Below are positions 52,901-60,320 of a stretch of DNA of 64,000 nt, piece by piece (the stretch's first letter is position 1; every line of letters starts with the position of its first letter). The notes beneath the pieces were generated by a model. It was not told where the DNA came from and ran no database searches. It saw only the letters and a program-made list of their open reading frames with translations. The stretch lies in contig NZ_JACCCC010000001.1 of NCBI RefSeq assembly GCF_013408795.1, positions 3,658,001-3,722,000 on the forward strand, given 5' to 3'. The translations under genes were made by a program, and so were the position numbers. The stretch is from Spinactinospora alkalitolerans. Its GTDB lineage: Bacteria; Actinomycetota; Actinomycetes; Streptosporangiales; Streptosporangiaceae.

Positions 52901-53070
52901 CTCTCGCGTGGCCGAAGGCCCATAGACGGAAACCGCCCTCCCGCGCGCGAAGCGCACGCCGACGCCGTGGGCACAGACCGACACCGCGGTTTCGGCCCGG
53001 CGCCCACGCAGGCGGCGTGGGCGGCGCGGCGCCGGGGCGATCCCTTTGGGGGCCTACGGCCACACGAGAG
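52901..53070. repeat. Long imperfect palindromic element between convergent genes
   Basis: CTCTCGCGTGGCCGAAGGCCC (52901-52921) and its inverted copy at 53050-53070 match at 19 of 21 positions, and weaker pairing (AGGAGGG, CCCCA) extends outwards to about 52866 and 53115. The 128-base centre is GC-rich with further GGCG/CGCC pairing. It occupies most of the 387-base gap 52801-53187 between convergent genes, with no coding signal. It may be a repeated non-coding element or a large bidirectional terminator. Confidence 0.5.
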
Positions 53071-53187
53071 GATCGCCCGGTCACCGCGGACCCCTCCTTG
53101 GGCTGGGGTTCGAGCCTTCGGTGAGTGGGGCCGAATCCCGAGTCGCTCTATGCACGTTAAAACATCCGCGAAACGGAAGCCTTGTAC

Positions 53188-55326
53188 TCAGCCCGCCGCG
53201 CGCTCCTCGCGGGCGAGGCCGAGGCCGCGGGCGATGATGGCGCGCTGGACGTCGTTGGTGCCCCCGCCGATGACGAACATCGGGGCGGTGCGCAGCGCCT
53301 GCTCGAACACCCCGCCGCTCGGCGCCCGGGCCGCATCAGCGCCGAGGGCCGCCTGCGGGCCCAGCAGTTCCAGCACGCCCTGGCCGAAGTCCTCGGCCAG
53401 TTCGCCGCCGAGCACCCCGGCCATCGGAGCGGCCAGCCGGGACGCGCCGCCGTCGGCCATGGCCCGCGTCGCCGCGAGGACGAGGGCGCGCGCGGCCTGG
53501 AGCCGGGCCGCCAGCGAGGCCAGCCGCTCCCGCTTCCACGAACCGTGCGGGCCGAGCGTGCGCGCCGGGTCCGCGCGCAGGTGCGCCAGCAGGTCGTCGA
53601 GCTGGCGCAGCAGCGTGGCCGCGATCCCGCCCATGACGACGCGCTCGGCGGCCAGCGCGTCGGTGATCACCCGCCATCCGCCGTTGACCTCGCCGACGCG
53701 CATGGTGTCGGGCACCCGCACGTCGTCGTAGAAGACGGTGCAGGAGACCTCGCCGGACAGCGCGGTGTGCCGCTGGATCCCGATGCCCGGGGTGTCGATC
53801 GGCACCAGGAAGATCGTGATGCCGGCGTGGCGCGGTGCGGCGTCGGGATCCGTGCGCACGGCCAGCCAGACGTGGCTGGCCGTGTGGGCCCTCGTGGTCC
53901 AGGACTTCTGGCCGTTGACGATCCAGTCGTCGCCGTCGCGCACCGCTCTCGTGCGCAGGGAGGCGAGGTCCGAGCCCGACTCCGGCTCGCTGTAGCCGAG
54001 GCAGAAGTCCAGCTCGCCGCGCCTGATCAGGGGCAGGAACTCCGCCTTCTGCTCCGGGGTCCCGTGCAGCAGGATCGAGTGCCCGAGCAGCATCACGGCG
54101 CTCATCGCACGGTCGACCGGCCCGCGCGCGTACTTCATCTCCTCGTTGAGGACGGCCTGCTCGGCGACGCCGGCCCCGCGGCCGCCGGCCTCCTCCGGCC
54201 AGCCGATGCCGAACAGCCCGCGCTCGGCCATCGCCGCGCGCAGCCGATCCGCGTCGTGGCGCCGCACTCCGTGCTCATCGGTCTCGCTGTGCTCGGCGAG
54301 CAGGGCGCGGACCTCGGCGCGCAGCGCCTCGGCAGCGGGGCCGACGTTGAACCCCGGCAGCGACCGCCCCTGTTCCACCAGCGCCTCGGCGATCCCGCCT
54401 CCGCGGCGCGCGCCGGCGCGCAGCCGGGCGACGTCGGCGTGCACCCGGCGGAACAGCCAGGCCGCCTCGTGCTCCTCGAAGAAGCCGACCGCGCCCAGGG
54501 TGTGCTGGGCACCGAACATGATCGAGGTCGCGGTCTCGCGGACGTGGTGCGCGGCGAGTTCGCCCGCGAGGACCCGGTCGGGGCTCGCGGCCAGGGCGTG
54601 GCCGACCGCCTCGCGGACGAGCGCGCCGCCCGCGCCGACCTCGATGTGGCAGGCGGCGACGCGCTGCTGCACCGCCCCGAAGCCGCCGATGGCCCTGCCG
54701 AACTGCCGCCGCACCTTGGCGTGCTCGACGGCCATCTCGTGGGCGCGCTCGGCCGCGGCCAGCGCCCGCACCGCCAGCCCCAGCGACGCGACCGTCAGGG
54801 CCTCCTCGACGGTCGCGGGGTCGGCGTCGCCGATCGGCGCGGCCCCGGCGGTGCTGACGCGCGACCACGGCGGGACCGCCAGCCCGGGGGCCGGCTCGAC
54901 GCCGGTGATCGGCGCCAGGCGCACCGGCCCGCCGTCCGGGTGGACCACCAGGACGTGCGTCGCCTCCGGGGCCGCGTCGAGGTGGTCGAACTCCCGCGCC
55001 GCGAGATCGTCGGCGAGCGCCAGCACCGGCCGCAGCTCGCCGGAGGCGACCGCGGCGCGCCGGTCCGCGTCGAGCAGCAGCCCGGCGGCGTAGGCGTCGG
55101 CGAGGGGGAGCGGGCAGGCTCTGCGGCCGAGTTCCCTGACGGCGGTGACCAGGAAGTCCAGGGCCCCCTCCTCCGCGAGTTCGAACCACCCCTGCTCGGC
55201 CGCTGTCCGCCACAGTTTCGCGAGGTCGCCGCTTGGCGCGGCCGTCGCGTCCCCCCATTGGTCGTCGAGGACGCCGGCAACGGACCGGCCGAAGTCCTCG
55301 GCCTCGGCGCTGAATCCAGTCGACAC
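53188..55326 (-). CDS. Two-headed acyl-CoA dehydrogenase (fused alpha-beta halves)
   Basis: A 712-residue protein made of two acyl-CoA dehydrogenase modules. The N-terminal half (about 1-325) keeps the FAD/adenine contact motif RRQFGRAIGGFGAVQ but lacks the EPxxGSD block. The C-terminal half (about 330-712) has LGYSEPESGSDLASLRTRAV and the following WIVNGQKSWTT but lacks an RxxFG motif; it ends MFVIGGGTNDVQRAIIARGL. The halves therefore complement each other, as in the alpha2beta2 ChsE-type dehydrogenases of steroid side-chain breakdown, here in one chain. GTG 55326 has AAGGAG just upstream. It is divergent from the TetR gene across the repeat at 55369-55385. Confidence 0.87.
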   Translation of the reverse strand: MSTGFSAEAEDFGRSVAGVLDDQWGDATAAPSGDLAKLWRTAAEQGWFELAEEGALDFLVTAVRELGRRACPLPLADAYAAGLLLDADRRAAVASGELRPVLALADDLAAREFDHLDAAPEATHVLVVHPDGGPVRLAPITGVEPAPGLAVPPWSRVSTAGAAPIGDADPATVEEALTVASLGLAVRALAAAERAHEMAVEHAKVRRQFGRAIGGFGAVQQRVAACHIEVGAGGALVREAVGHALAASPDRVLAGELAAHHVRETATSIMFGAQHTLGAVGFFEEHEAAWLFRRVHADVARLRAGARRGGGIAEALVEQGRSLPGFNVGPAAEALRAEVRALLAEHSETDEHGVRRHDADRLRAAMAERGLFGIGWPEEAGGRGAGVAEQAVLNEEMKYARGPVDRAMSAVMLLGHSILLHGTPEQKAEFLPLIRRGELDFCLGYSEPESGSDLASLRTRAVRDGDDWIVNGQKSWTTRAHTASHVWLAVRTDPDAAPRHAGITIFLVPIDTPGIGIQRHTALSGEVSCTVFYDDVRVPDTMRVGEVNGGWRVITDALAAERVVMGGIAATLLRQLDDLLAHLRADPARTLGPHGSWKRERLASLAARLQAARALVLAATRAMADGGASRLAAPMAGVLGGELAEDFGQGVLELLGPQAALGADAARAPSGGVFEQALRTAPMFVIGGGTNDVQRAIIARGLGLAREERAAG

Positions 55327-55368
55327 GTGACTCCTTGCTGAACGCTCGCCGTGCATTAACGGCAATGG

Positions 55369-55385
55369 TGAACGCTTCCCGTTCA
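55369..55385. promoter_or_regulatory. Inverted repeat TGAACG-N5-CGTTCA, probable TetR operator
   Basis: Six-base perfect arms (55369-55374, 55380-55385) with the spacer CTTCC, between the divergent acyl-CoA dehydrogenase and TetR genes. A further TGAACGCT half-site occurs at about 55339-55346. The arrangement is the classic one for TetR autoregulation. Confidence 0.65.
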
Positions 55386-55439
55386 GGAAGTCAACCCCGT
55401 CGTCGTCGGCGGCCCGGCCGATGTGGAAATCTTGGCCCC

Positions 55440-56069
55440 ATGAACGCAACGCCCCGGAAGGACCGCAGCGGGCGTCCGCGGGACCCCGGCGTCGACCGGC
55501 GGATCACCGCGGCCGCCATGCAGGTGTTCGGGCGGGTCGGCTGGGCCGGGTTCGGCATCGAGGCCGTCGCCCGCGAGGCCGGGGTCGGCAAGGCCTCGGT
55601 CTACCTGCGCTGGAACAGCAAGGAGGACCTGCTGACCGAGGCCGTGGCGAGCCGCTTCGCCCCGATCGCCGAGATCGACAACGGCGACGTGCACGCGGAC
55701 CTGCTGGAGCTGGCCGATCTCCTGCTGGACCTGTTCACCGGCGCCGACGGCCTGGCCGCGCGGCGCATGGCGGTCGAATCGCACGCGACCCCCGGCATCG
55801 CGCAGCGCTGGCAGAAGGTGCGCGAGTCCCAGGTCCGCGCGGCCAGGGCGATCGTGAAGCGCGCCGTCGCAAGGGGTGAGCTGGATCCGCGCACCCCGGT
55901 GACGCTGCTGCTCGACGCCCTGAGCGGCGCGGTGATCAACCACGCGATCGCCACGCCGCCGCACCTGCGCGCACGGGTCGAGCAGGACCGGCGCCGCTAC
56001 GCCGGGGAGCTGGTCGCCTTCCTGCTCGCCTCCCTGCGGCAGATGCCCCGGGAGGTGCCCGGCGAATAG
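55440..56069 (+). CDS. TetR family regulator of the acyl-CoA dehydrogenase unit
   Basis: A 209-residue TetR repressor: N-terminal helix-turn-helix in GIEAVAREAGVGKASVYLRW near residues 37-56, then a helical ligand domain (TetR_C_16-like) with MAVESHATPGIAQRWQKVRE. ATG 55440 has only a weak binding site (GGAAAT) and the transcript may be nearly leaderless. It is divergent from the two-headed acyl-CoA dehydrogenase, with the perfect inverted repeat between them, and so probably senses an acyl-CoA of the pathway. It is the only regulator gene inside the 28-58 kb supercluster. Confidence 0.85.
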   Translation: MNATPRKDRSGRPRDPGVDRRITAAAMQVFGRVGWAGFGIEAVAREAGVGKASVYLRWNSKEDLLTEAVASRFAPIAEIDNGDVHADLLELADLLLDLFTGADGLAARRMAVESHATPGIAQRWQKVRESQVRAARAIVKRAVARGELDPRTPVTLLLDALSGAVINHAIATPPHLRARVEQDRRRYAGELVAFLLASLRQMPREVPGE

Positions 56070-56094
56070 CCGCGCGGCCGAGCGGCCGCCCTCC

Positions 56095-56904
56095 TCAGCG
56101 CTCGGACCCGTCGGCCTCGAAGTACCCGCGCGCCTTGTGGGCCACGAGGTCGTCGCCCCCGTCGACCGCGAGGCAGGCGCCGTTGATCCGCGCGGCGCCG
56201 GGACCGGCCAGGAACAGGGCCGCCGAGGCGACGTCGTCGGCCGTGGTCGGCCGGCCGCTCGACGAGGCCGCGGCCAGGCGCCGGTACGCGGCGTCGAGGT
56301 CGTCGCCGTCGCCCGAGACCAGCGACGCCGACAGGGCGCTGACCGTTCCGCCGGGAGCCACGCAGTTGATGCGCAGCCCGTAGGCCCCGATCTCGGCGGC
56401 GACCGACCGGACCAATCCCCAGACGCCGTGCTTGGCCGCGGTGTAGGCGTGCGGCCCGAGCCCGCCGCGCAGGCTCGCCACGCTGGCGGTGCACACGATC
56501 GCCCCGCTCCCCTGCGACCGCATGACGGGCACCGCGTGCTTGACGCCCAGGAACGCGCTGCGGAGCAGGACCGAAACGGTGCGGTCCCAGGCCGGGGCGG
56601 GCGTCCGCTCGATCGGTCCCAGGGCGCCCACGATCCCCGCGTTGCCGAAGAAGCAGTCCAGCGCGCCGAACGCGTCGACGGTGCGGTCGATCGCGGCCCG
56701 CATGTCGTCCTCGTCGGTGACGTCGAGGTGCTCGTAGCGGCAGCCGGGTCCGAGTTCGCGCGCGAGGGCCCGGCCGCGCTCGTCCTGGACGTCGCCGATC
56801 ACGCACCTTCCGCCCGCTGCGACGAACTGGCGCGCCATGGCCGCGCCGATGCCGCTGGCGCCCCCGGTCACCAGGGCCGTCCTGGTGACGAAATCCGATT
56901 CCAC
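56095..56904 (-). CDS. Short-chain dehydrogenase/reductase 3
   Basis: A 269-residue classical SDR: TGGASGIG at 13-20, NAG at 88-90, catalytic Tyr154 and Lys158 (HAYTAAKHG). It is a paralogue of SDR 2 (shared LGPIERT, GVKHA and GGLGPH blocks). GTG 56904 is chosen, with GAGGAGGG upstream; longer readings lead into the AT-rich promoter. Its end is 25 bases from the convergent TetR stop. Its likely promoter is the AT-rich block at 56955-56975, shared with SDR 4. Confidence 0.83.
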   Translation of the reverse strand: MESDFVTRTALVTGGASGIGAAMARQFVAAGGRCVIGDVQDERGRALARELGPGCRYEHLDVTDEDDMRAAIDRTVDAFGALDCFFGNAGIVGALGPIERTPAPAWDRTVSVLLRSAFLGVKHAVPVMRSQGSGAIVCTASVASLRGGLGPHAYTAAKHGVWGLVRSVAAEIGAYGLRINCVAPGGTVSALSASLVSGDGDDLDAAYRRLAAASSSGRPTTADDVASAALFLAGPGAARINGACLAVDGGDDLVAHKARGYFEADGSER

Positions 56905-56954
56905 TTCCGGCCCGCCCTCCTCGTTGACGTACTGAACCGCACCCCATACTCTCA

Positions 56955-56975
56955 TGTTCATTATCATGGATATCG
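56955..56975. promoter_or_regulatory. AT-rich divergent promoter between SDR 3 and SDR 4
   Basis: TGTTCATTATCATGGATATC stands out as AT-rich. On the minus strand it reads CATGATAATGAACA, with GATAAT as a -10 element for SDR 3. The 11-mer TTCATTATCAT is identical to the minus strand of the ALDH/ferredoxin reductase promoter at about 50987-50997, pointing to a common promoter or regulator type. Confidence 0.45.
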
Positions 56976-57030
56976 CCGTGTTATCCGGGACTACTCGGAC
57001 ATCGACTCCCCCCATCGGAAGGGACAGCGC

Positions 57031-57816
57031 ATGCGGACGCCGGGGCGGTTGGCGGGCAAGGTGGCGCTGGTGACCGGCGCCGGATCAGGGCTTGGCCGGG
57101 CCAGCGCCCTCCGGTTCGCCGAGGAGGGGGCCGCGGTCGCCTGCGTCGACCTCGACCGGGCGGCGGCCGACCGGGTGGCCGAGGAGATCGAGGGCCTCGG
57201 CCACCCGGCGACGGCGCTGTCCGCCGACGTGTCCCGCGCCGAGGACGCCGAGCGGATGACGGCCGGCGCGCTCGCGCGGTTCGGCCGGATCGACGTCGTC
57301 TTCGCCAACGCCGGCGTCTCCGGAGCGGGCAGCGCCGCCGACACCACCGAGGAGGACTGGGACCGGATCATCGGCGTGAACCTCAAAGGCGTGTGGCTGA
57401 CGTCGAAGTACGCGCTGCCGCACATGGTCGAACGGGGCCGGGGCGTCATCATCAATCAGGCGAGCATGGGCGGCCTGGTCGGCATCGCCGGCATCTTCCC
57501 CTACACCGCGGCCAAGGGCGGCGTCATCGCGATGACCAAGCAGATGGCGGTGGAGTACGGCCCCGCCAACATCCGGGTCAACGCGATCTGCCCCGGAACG
57601 ATCTTCACGCCGCTGGTGGCCAGGTCCCGGCAGGAGCGCGGAGCGGACGCGCGCAGCGACGCCGAGGCCAACGCCGCCGCGGCGCTGCGGTTCCCCCTGC
57701 GAAGGCTCGGCGAGGTGGAGGACGTCGCGGCGCTGGCGCTCTTCCTGGCCGGCGACGAGGCGAACTGGATCACCGGCGGCGTCTACACGGTGGACGGCGG
57801 CCGCGCCGCGATGTAG
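57031..57816 (+). CDS. Short-chain dehydrogenase/reductase 4
   Basis: A 261-residue classical SDR: TGAGSGLG at 15-22, NAG at 93-95, catalytic Tyr158 and Lys162 (PYTAAKGG), Asp40 for NAD preference. GGAAGGGA lies seven bases before ATG 57031. It is divergent from SDR 3 and closes the catabolic supercluster. It would act on a ring or side-chain hydroxyl; the substrate is unknown. Confidence 0.86.
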   Translation: MRTPGRLAGKVALVTGAGSGLGRASALRFAEEGAAVACVDLDRAAADRVAEEIEGLGHPATALSADVSRAEDAERMTAGALARFGRIDVVFANAGVSGAGSAADTTEEDWDRIIGVNLKGVWLTSKYALPHMVERGRGVIINQASMGGLVGIAGIFPYTAAKGGVIAMTKQMAVEYGPANIRVNAICPGTIFTPLVARSRQERGADARSDAEANAAAALRFPLRRLGEVEDVAALALFLAGDEANWITGGVYTVDGGRAAM

Positions 57817-57957
57817 CGGGCGGGCACCGTGTGCGCCCGCCCGGCTCCTGCCGCCCGTCTCCCCCGGGGCTCACCGGCCACGCGCCGCCTGCGGTCCGGG
57901 ACGCCGCCGTCCCCGCCATCGAGCGCGCGTGTCCGACCCGGCGGATAGGTTGAGGCC

Positions 57958-58239
57958 ATGTGCCGCAACATCCGCCGCCTGCACAACTTCGCGCCGCCGG
58001 CCACCGACACCGAGGTCCGCGACGCGGCGTTGCAGTACGTCCGCAAGATCAGCGGGTCGACCAGGCCCTCGGCCGCCAACCAGGCGGCGTTCGACCGGGC
58101 GGTCGACGCCGTCGCGGCCGCGACGTCGGAGCTGCTCGACTCGCTGGTGACCGCGGCCCCGCCGCGGTCCCGCGAAGAAGAGGCCGCCCGCGCCAGGGCG
58201 CGGGCGCAACGGAGGTTCGCGGCGCCCGCCGGGGAGTGA
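57958..58239 (+). CDS. DUF2277 family protein
   Basis: A 93-residue protein of the DUF2277 family, conserved in actinobacteria and other soil bacteria without known function. The characteristic opening MCRNIRRLHNFAPPATDTEV and the block ALQYVRKISGSTRPSAANQA are clear. The C-terminal tail is basic and helical (AARARARAQRRFAAPAGE). A conserved Cys2 follows the start. It is transcribed alone, after a 140-base gap from SDR 4, and probably has no link with the catabolic genes. Confidence 0.85.
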   Translation: MCRNIRRLHNFAPPATDTEVRDAALQYVRKISGSTRPSAANQAAFDRAVDAVAAATSELLDSLVTAAPPRSREEEAARARARAQRRFAAPAGE

Positions 58240-58315
58240 GGCGGCGGCCGGGACGCCGCGGCGGTAGGGCGCTCAAGACTCGTCAGGACCGCGGCGGTGA
58301 GGGAAGGCGCTCCGC

Positions 58316-59320
58316 TCACTCCGAGCCGAAGGCGGAGTCGAAGGACGTCTCCGGGGGATCGAAGGCGTGGGCGCGGACGAACTGCACGGCCTCGGCGGCG
58401 CCCACCAGGCGGTCCATGCCCGCGTCCTCCCATTCGACCGAGATCGGCCCCTCGTAGCCGATCCGGTTCAACGTGCGGAAGCAGTCCTCCCAGGGCACGT
58501 CGCCGTGGCCGGTCGAGACGAAGTCCCACCCCCGGCGGGGGTCGCCCCACGGGAGGTGCGACCCGAGCCGGCCGTTGCGGCCGTTGCCGGTGCGGCGGCG
58601 GGTGTCCTTGCAGTCCACGTGGTAGATCCGGTCGCGGAAGTCGAACAGGAACCCTGCGGGGTCCACGTCCTGCCACACCATGTGGCTGGGGTCCCAGTTC
58701 AGCCCGAACGCCTCGCGGTGCCCCACCGCCTCCAGCGCGTGGACGGTGCTCCAGTAGTCGTAGGCGATCTCCGAGGGGTGCACCTCGTGCGCGAATCGCA
58801 CGCCGACCTCGTCGAAGACGTCCAGGATCGGGTTCCACCGGTCGGCGAAGTCGGTGTAGCCCGCCTCGATCACCGCCTCCGAGACCGGCGGGAACATGGC
58901 GACGTACTTCCAGACGGCCGATCCGGTGAAGCCCACCACCGTCGAGACGCCGAGCCGGGCCGCGGCCCGCGCCGTCAGCTTCATCTCCTCGGCCGCCCGG
59001 CCGCGCACCCCCTCGGGGTCGCCGTCGCCCCAGATGTGGGCGGGCAGCATGTCGCGGTGCCGATGGTCGATGGGGTCGTCGCAGACGGCCTGGCCGGTGA
59101 GGTGGTTGGAGATCGCCCACACCTTGAGGCCGTGCTCGGCGAGGGTGTCCAGTTTGGCCCGGACGTAGCCGTCGTCGCCGACGGCCCGCCGGACGTCGAA
59201 GTGATCGCCCCAGCAGGCGATCTCCAGTCCGTCGTAGCCCCACGAGGACGCCAGTCGGCAGACCTCCTCGAACGGCAGGTCGGCCCATTGGCCGGTGAAC
59301 AGGGTGATCGGGCGGGCCAT
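58316..59320 (-). CDS. Xylose-isomerase-like sugar phosphate isomerase/epimerase
   Basis: A 334-residue TIM-barrel protein of the AP_endonuc_2 group (IolE/IolI-like), isomerising or epimerising a sugar or inositol-like compound with a bound metal. Metal-ligand blocks: [15 protein letters not shown] (Glu), [12 protein letters not shown] (Asp, His), DCKDTRRR and [11 protein letters not shown] (Glu). GGAGGT precedes ATG 59320. In actinomycetes such genes often sit with secreted ThuA/sugar-dehydrogenase-like proteins, as here with the large protein at 60321-64000. Confidence 0.85.
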   Translation of the reverse strand: MARPITLFTGQWADLPFEEVCRLASSWGYDGLEIACWGDHFDVRRAVGDDGYVRAKLDTLAEHGLKVWAISNHLTGQAVCDDPIDHRHRDMLPAHIWGDGDPEGVRGRAAEEMKLTARAAARLGVSTVVGFTGSAVWKYVAMFPPVSEAVIEAGYTDFADRWNPILDVFDEVGVRFAHEVHPSEIAYDYWSTVHALEAVGHREAFGLNWDPSHMVWQDVDPAGFLFDFRDRIYHVDCKDTRRRTGNGRNGRLGSHLPWGDPRRGWDFVSTGHGDVPWEDCFRTLNRIGYEGPISVEWEDAGMDRLVGAAEAVQFVRAHAFDPPETSFDSAFGSE

Positions 59321-59506
59321 GGTCGTGCTACCTCCAGGAACGCGAACGGTGTACGGAGCCGGTGGTCGGGGGGAGCGGGGAACGGGGTCGGACCGGTCTC
59401 GCCGGCGCCGGCACACCGGCGAGACCGGGCATGGGGCCGCGGCGGGCGTCCGCCGCGGCCGGGCCCACCGCCGGGGCGCCGGCGGGCCGGGCCCCTGTGC
59501 GGCCGG

Positions 59507-60226
59507 TCACCCGTCGGCCTCCCCGCGGGCGCCGGACCCCTCGGGCGCCGAATCGGGGATCAGCGCCTCGCTGCCCGGGGATGCGGGCAGGAAGATGTGC
59601 ACGTGGCCGTGGCCCGCGTCGATGCTCACCACATCGAGCTGGGTCGCGGCCACCGACCAGGCCCGGACGGACTGGGTGCGCAGCTCCCCCGCGGTCTCCT
59701 CCAGCCGCTCGCGCCGGTCGCCCTCGGCCTCCCTGGCGCTCTCGTAGACCGAGACCGAGGAGGCGAGCAGCTCCACTGCCGAGCGCAGCCCGCCCCGGGC
59801 GACGTTGTGCCCGGTGTCGCCGGAGGGCGCCGTCTGGAAGTCGGCGGCCACGTCGTCCGCCGTCGACCGCCATCCGGCGACCTCGTCGTCCCCGGGCTCG
59901 CCGGCGGGGGCCGAGCCGTCGGCGGGCAGGGCGGCGTCGAGCCCTTCGAGGACCGGGAGCAGCGCTTCGCGGGCCGCGCGGGTCTGATCGACGAGCTCAC
60001 CGACCTGTTCGACGTGGCGCGCGTCCTCCGACGCCTCCAGCTCGGCGACCCGCTGCGGATCCGGGCCCGGTGGGGGCTCCCGCAGGACCACGATCGCCGC
60101 GATCCCCGCGACGACGACCAGCGCGGCGACCAGCGCGGACACGACGGGCCACGGTTTTGGGCGCGCCGGTGCCGGCTCGGCCTCAGGCGGGGACCGGTGC
60201 CCGCCGGACCGGGTGCGTGCTGCCAT
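59507..60226 (-). CDS. Membrane-anchored extracytoplasmic protein, function unknown
   Basis: A 239-residue protein with a Pro/Arg-rich cytoplasmic N-terminus, one membrane helix (WPVVSALVAALVVVAGIAAI, about residues 27-47) and an outer helical domain (AELEASEDARHVEQVGELVD, SVSVYESAREAEGDRRERLE). Near the C-terminus SIDAGHGHVHIFLPASPG contains three His in an unusual cluster that might bind metal. GAGGAG lies five bases before ATG 60226. No family recognised. It lies between the epimerase and the giant secreted protein, on the same strand, 94 bases after the latter's stop. Confidence 0.65.
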   Translation of the reverse strand: MAARTRSGGHRSPPEAEPAPARPKPWPVVSALVAALVVVAGIAAIVVLREPPPGPDPQRVAELEASEDARHVEQVGELVDQTRAAREALLPVLEGLDAALPADGSAPAGEPGDDEVAGWRSTADDVAADFQTAPSGDTGHNVARGGLRSAVELLASSVSVYESAREAEGDRRERLEETAGELRTQSVRAWSVAATQLDVVSIDAGHGHVHIFLPASPGSEALIPDSAPEGSGARGEADG

Positions 60227-60320
60227 GTCCACTCCTCATCTCCTGGGGCGGGGCTCCTGGGGCGGGGAGCGGCCGCTCGTGAGGACCGCTCCCCGTCTCG
60301 GTGGGGCCGTTGCGCGGCCG

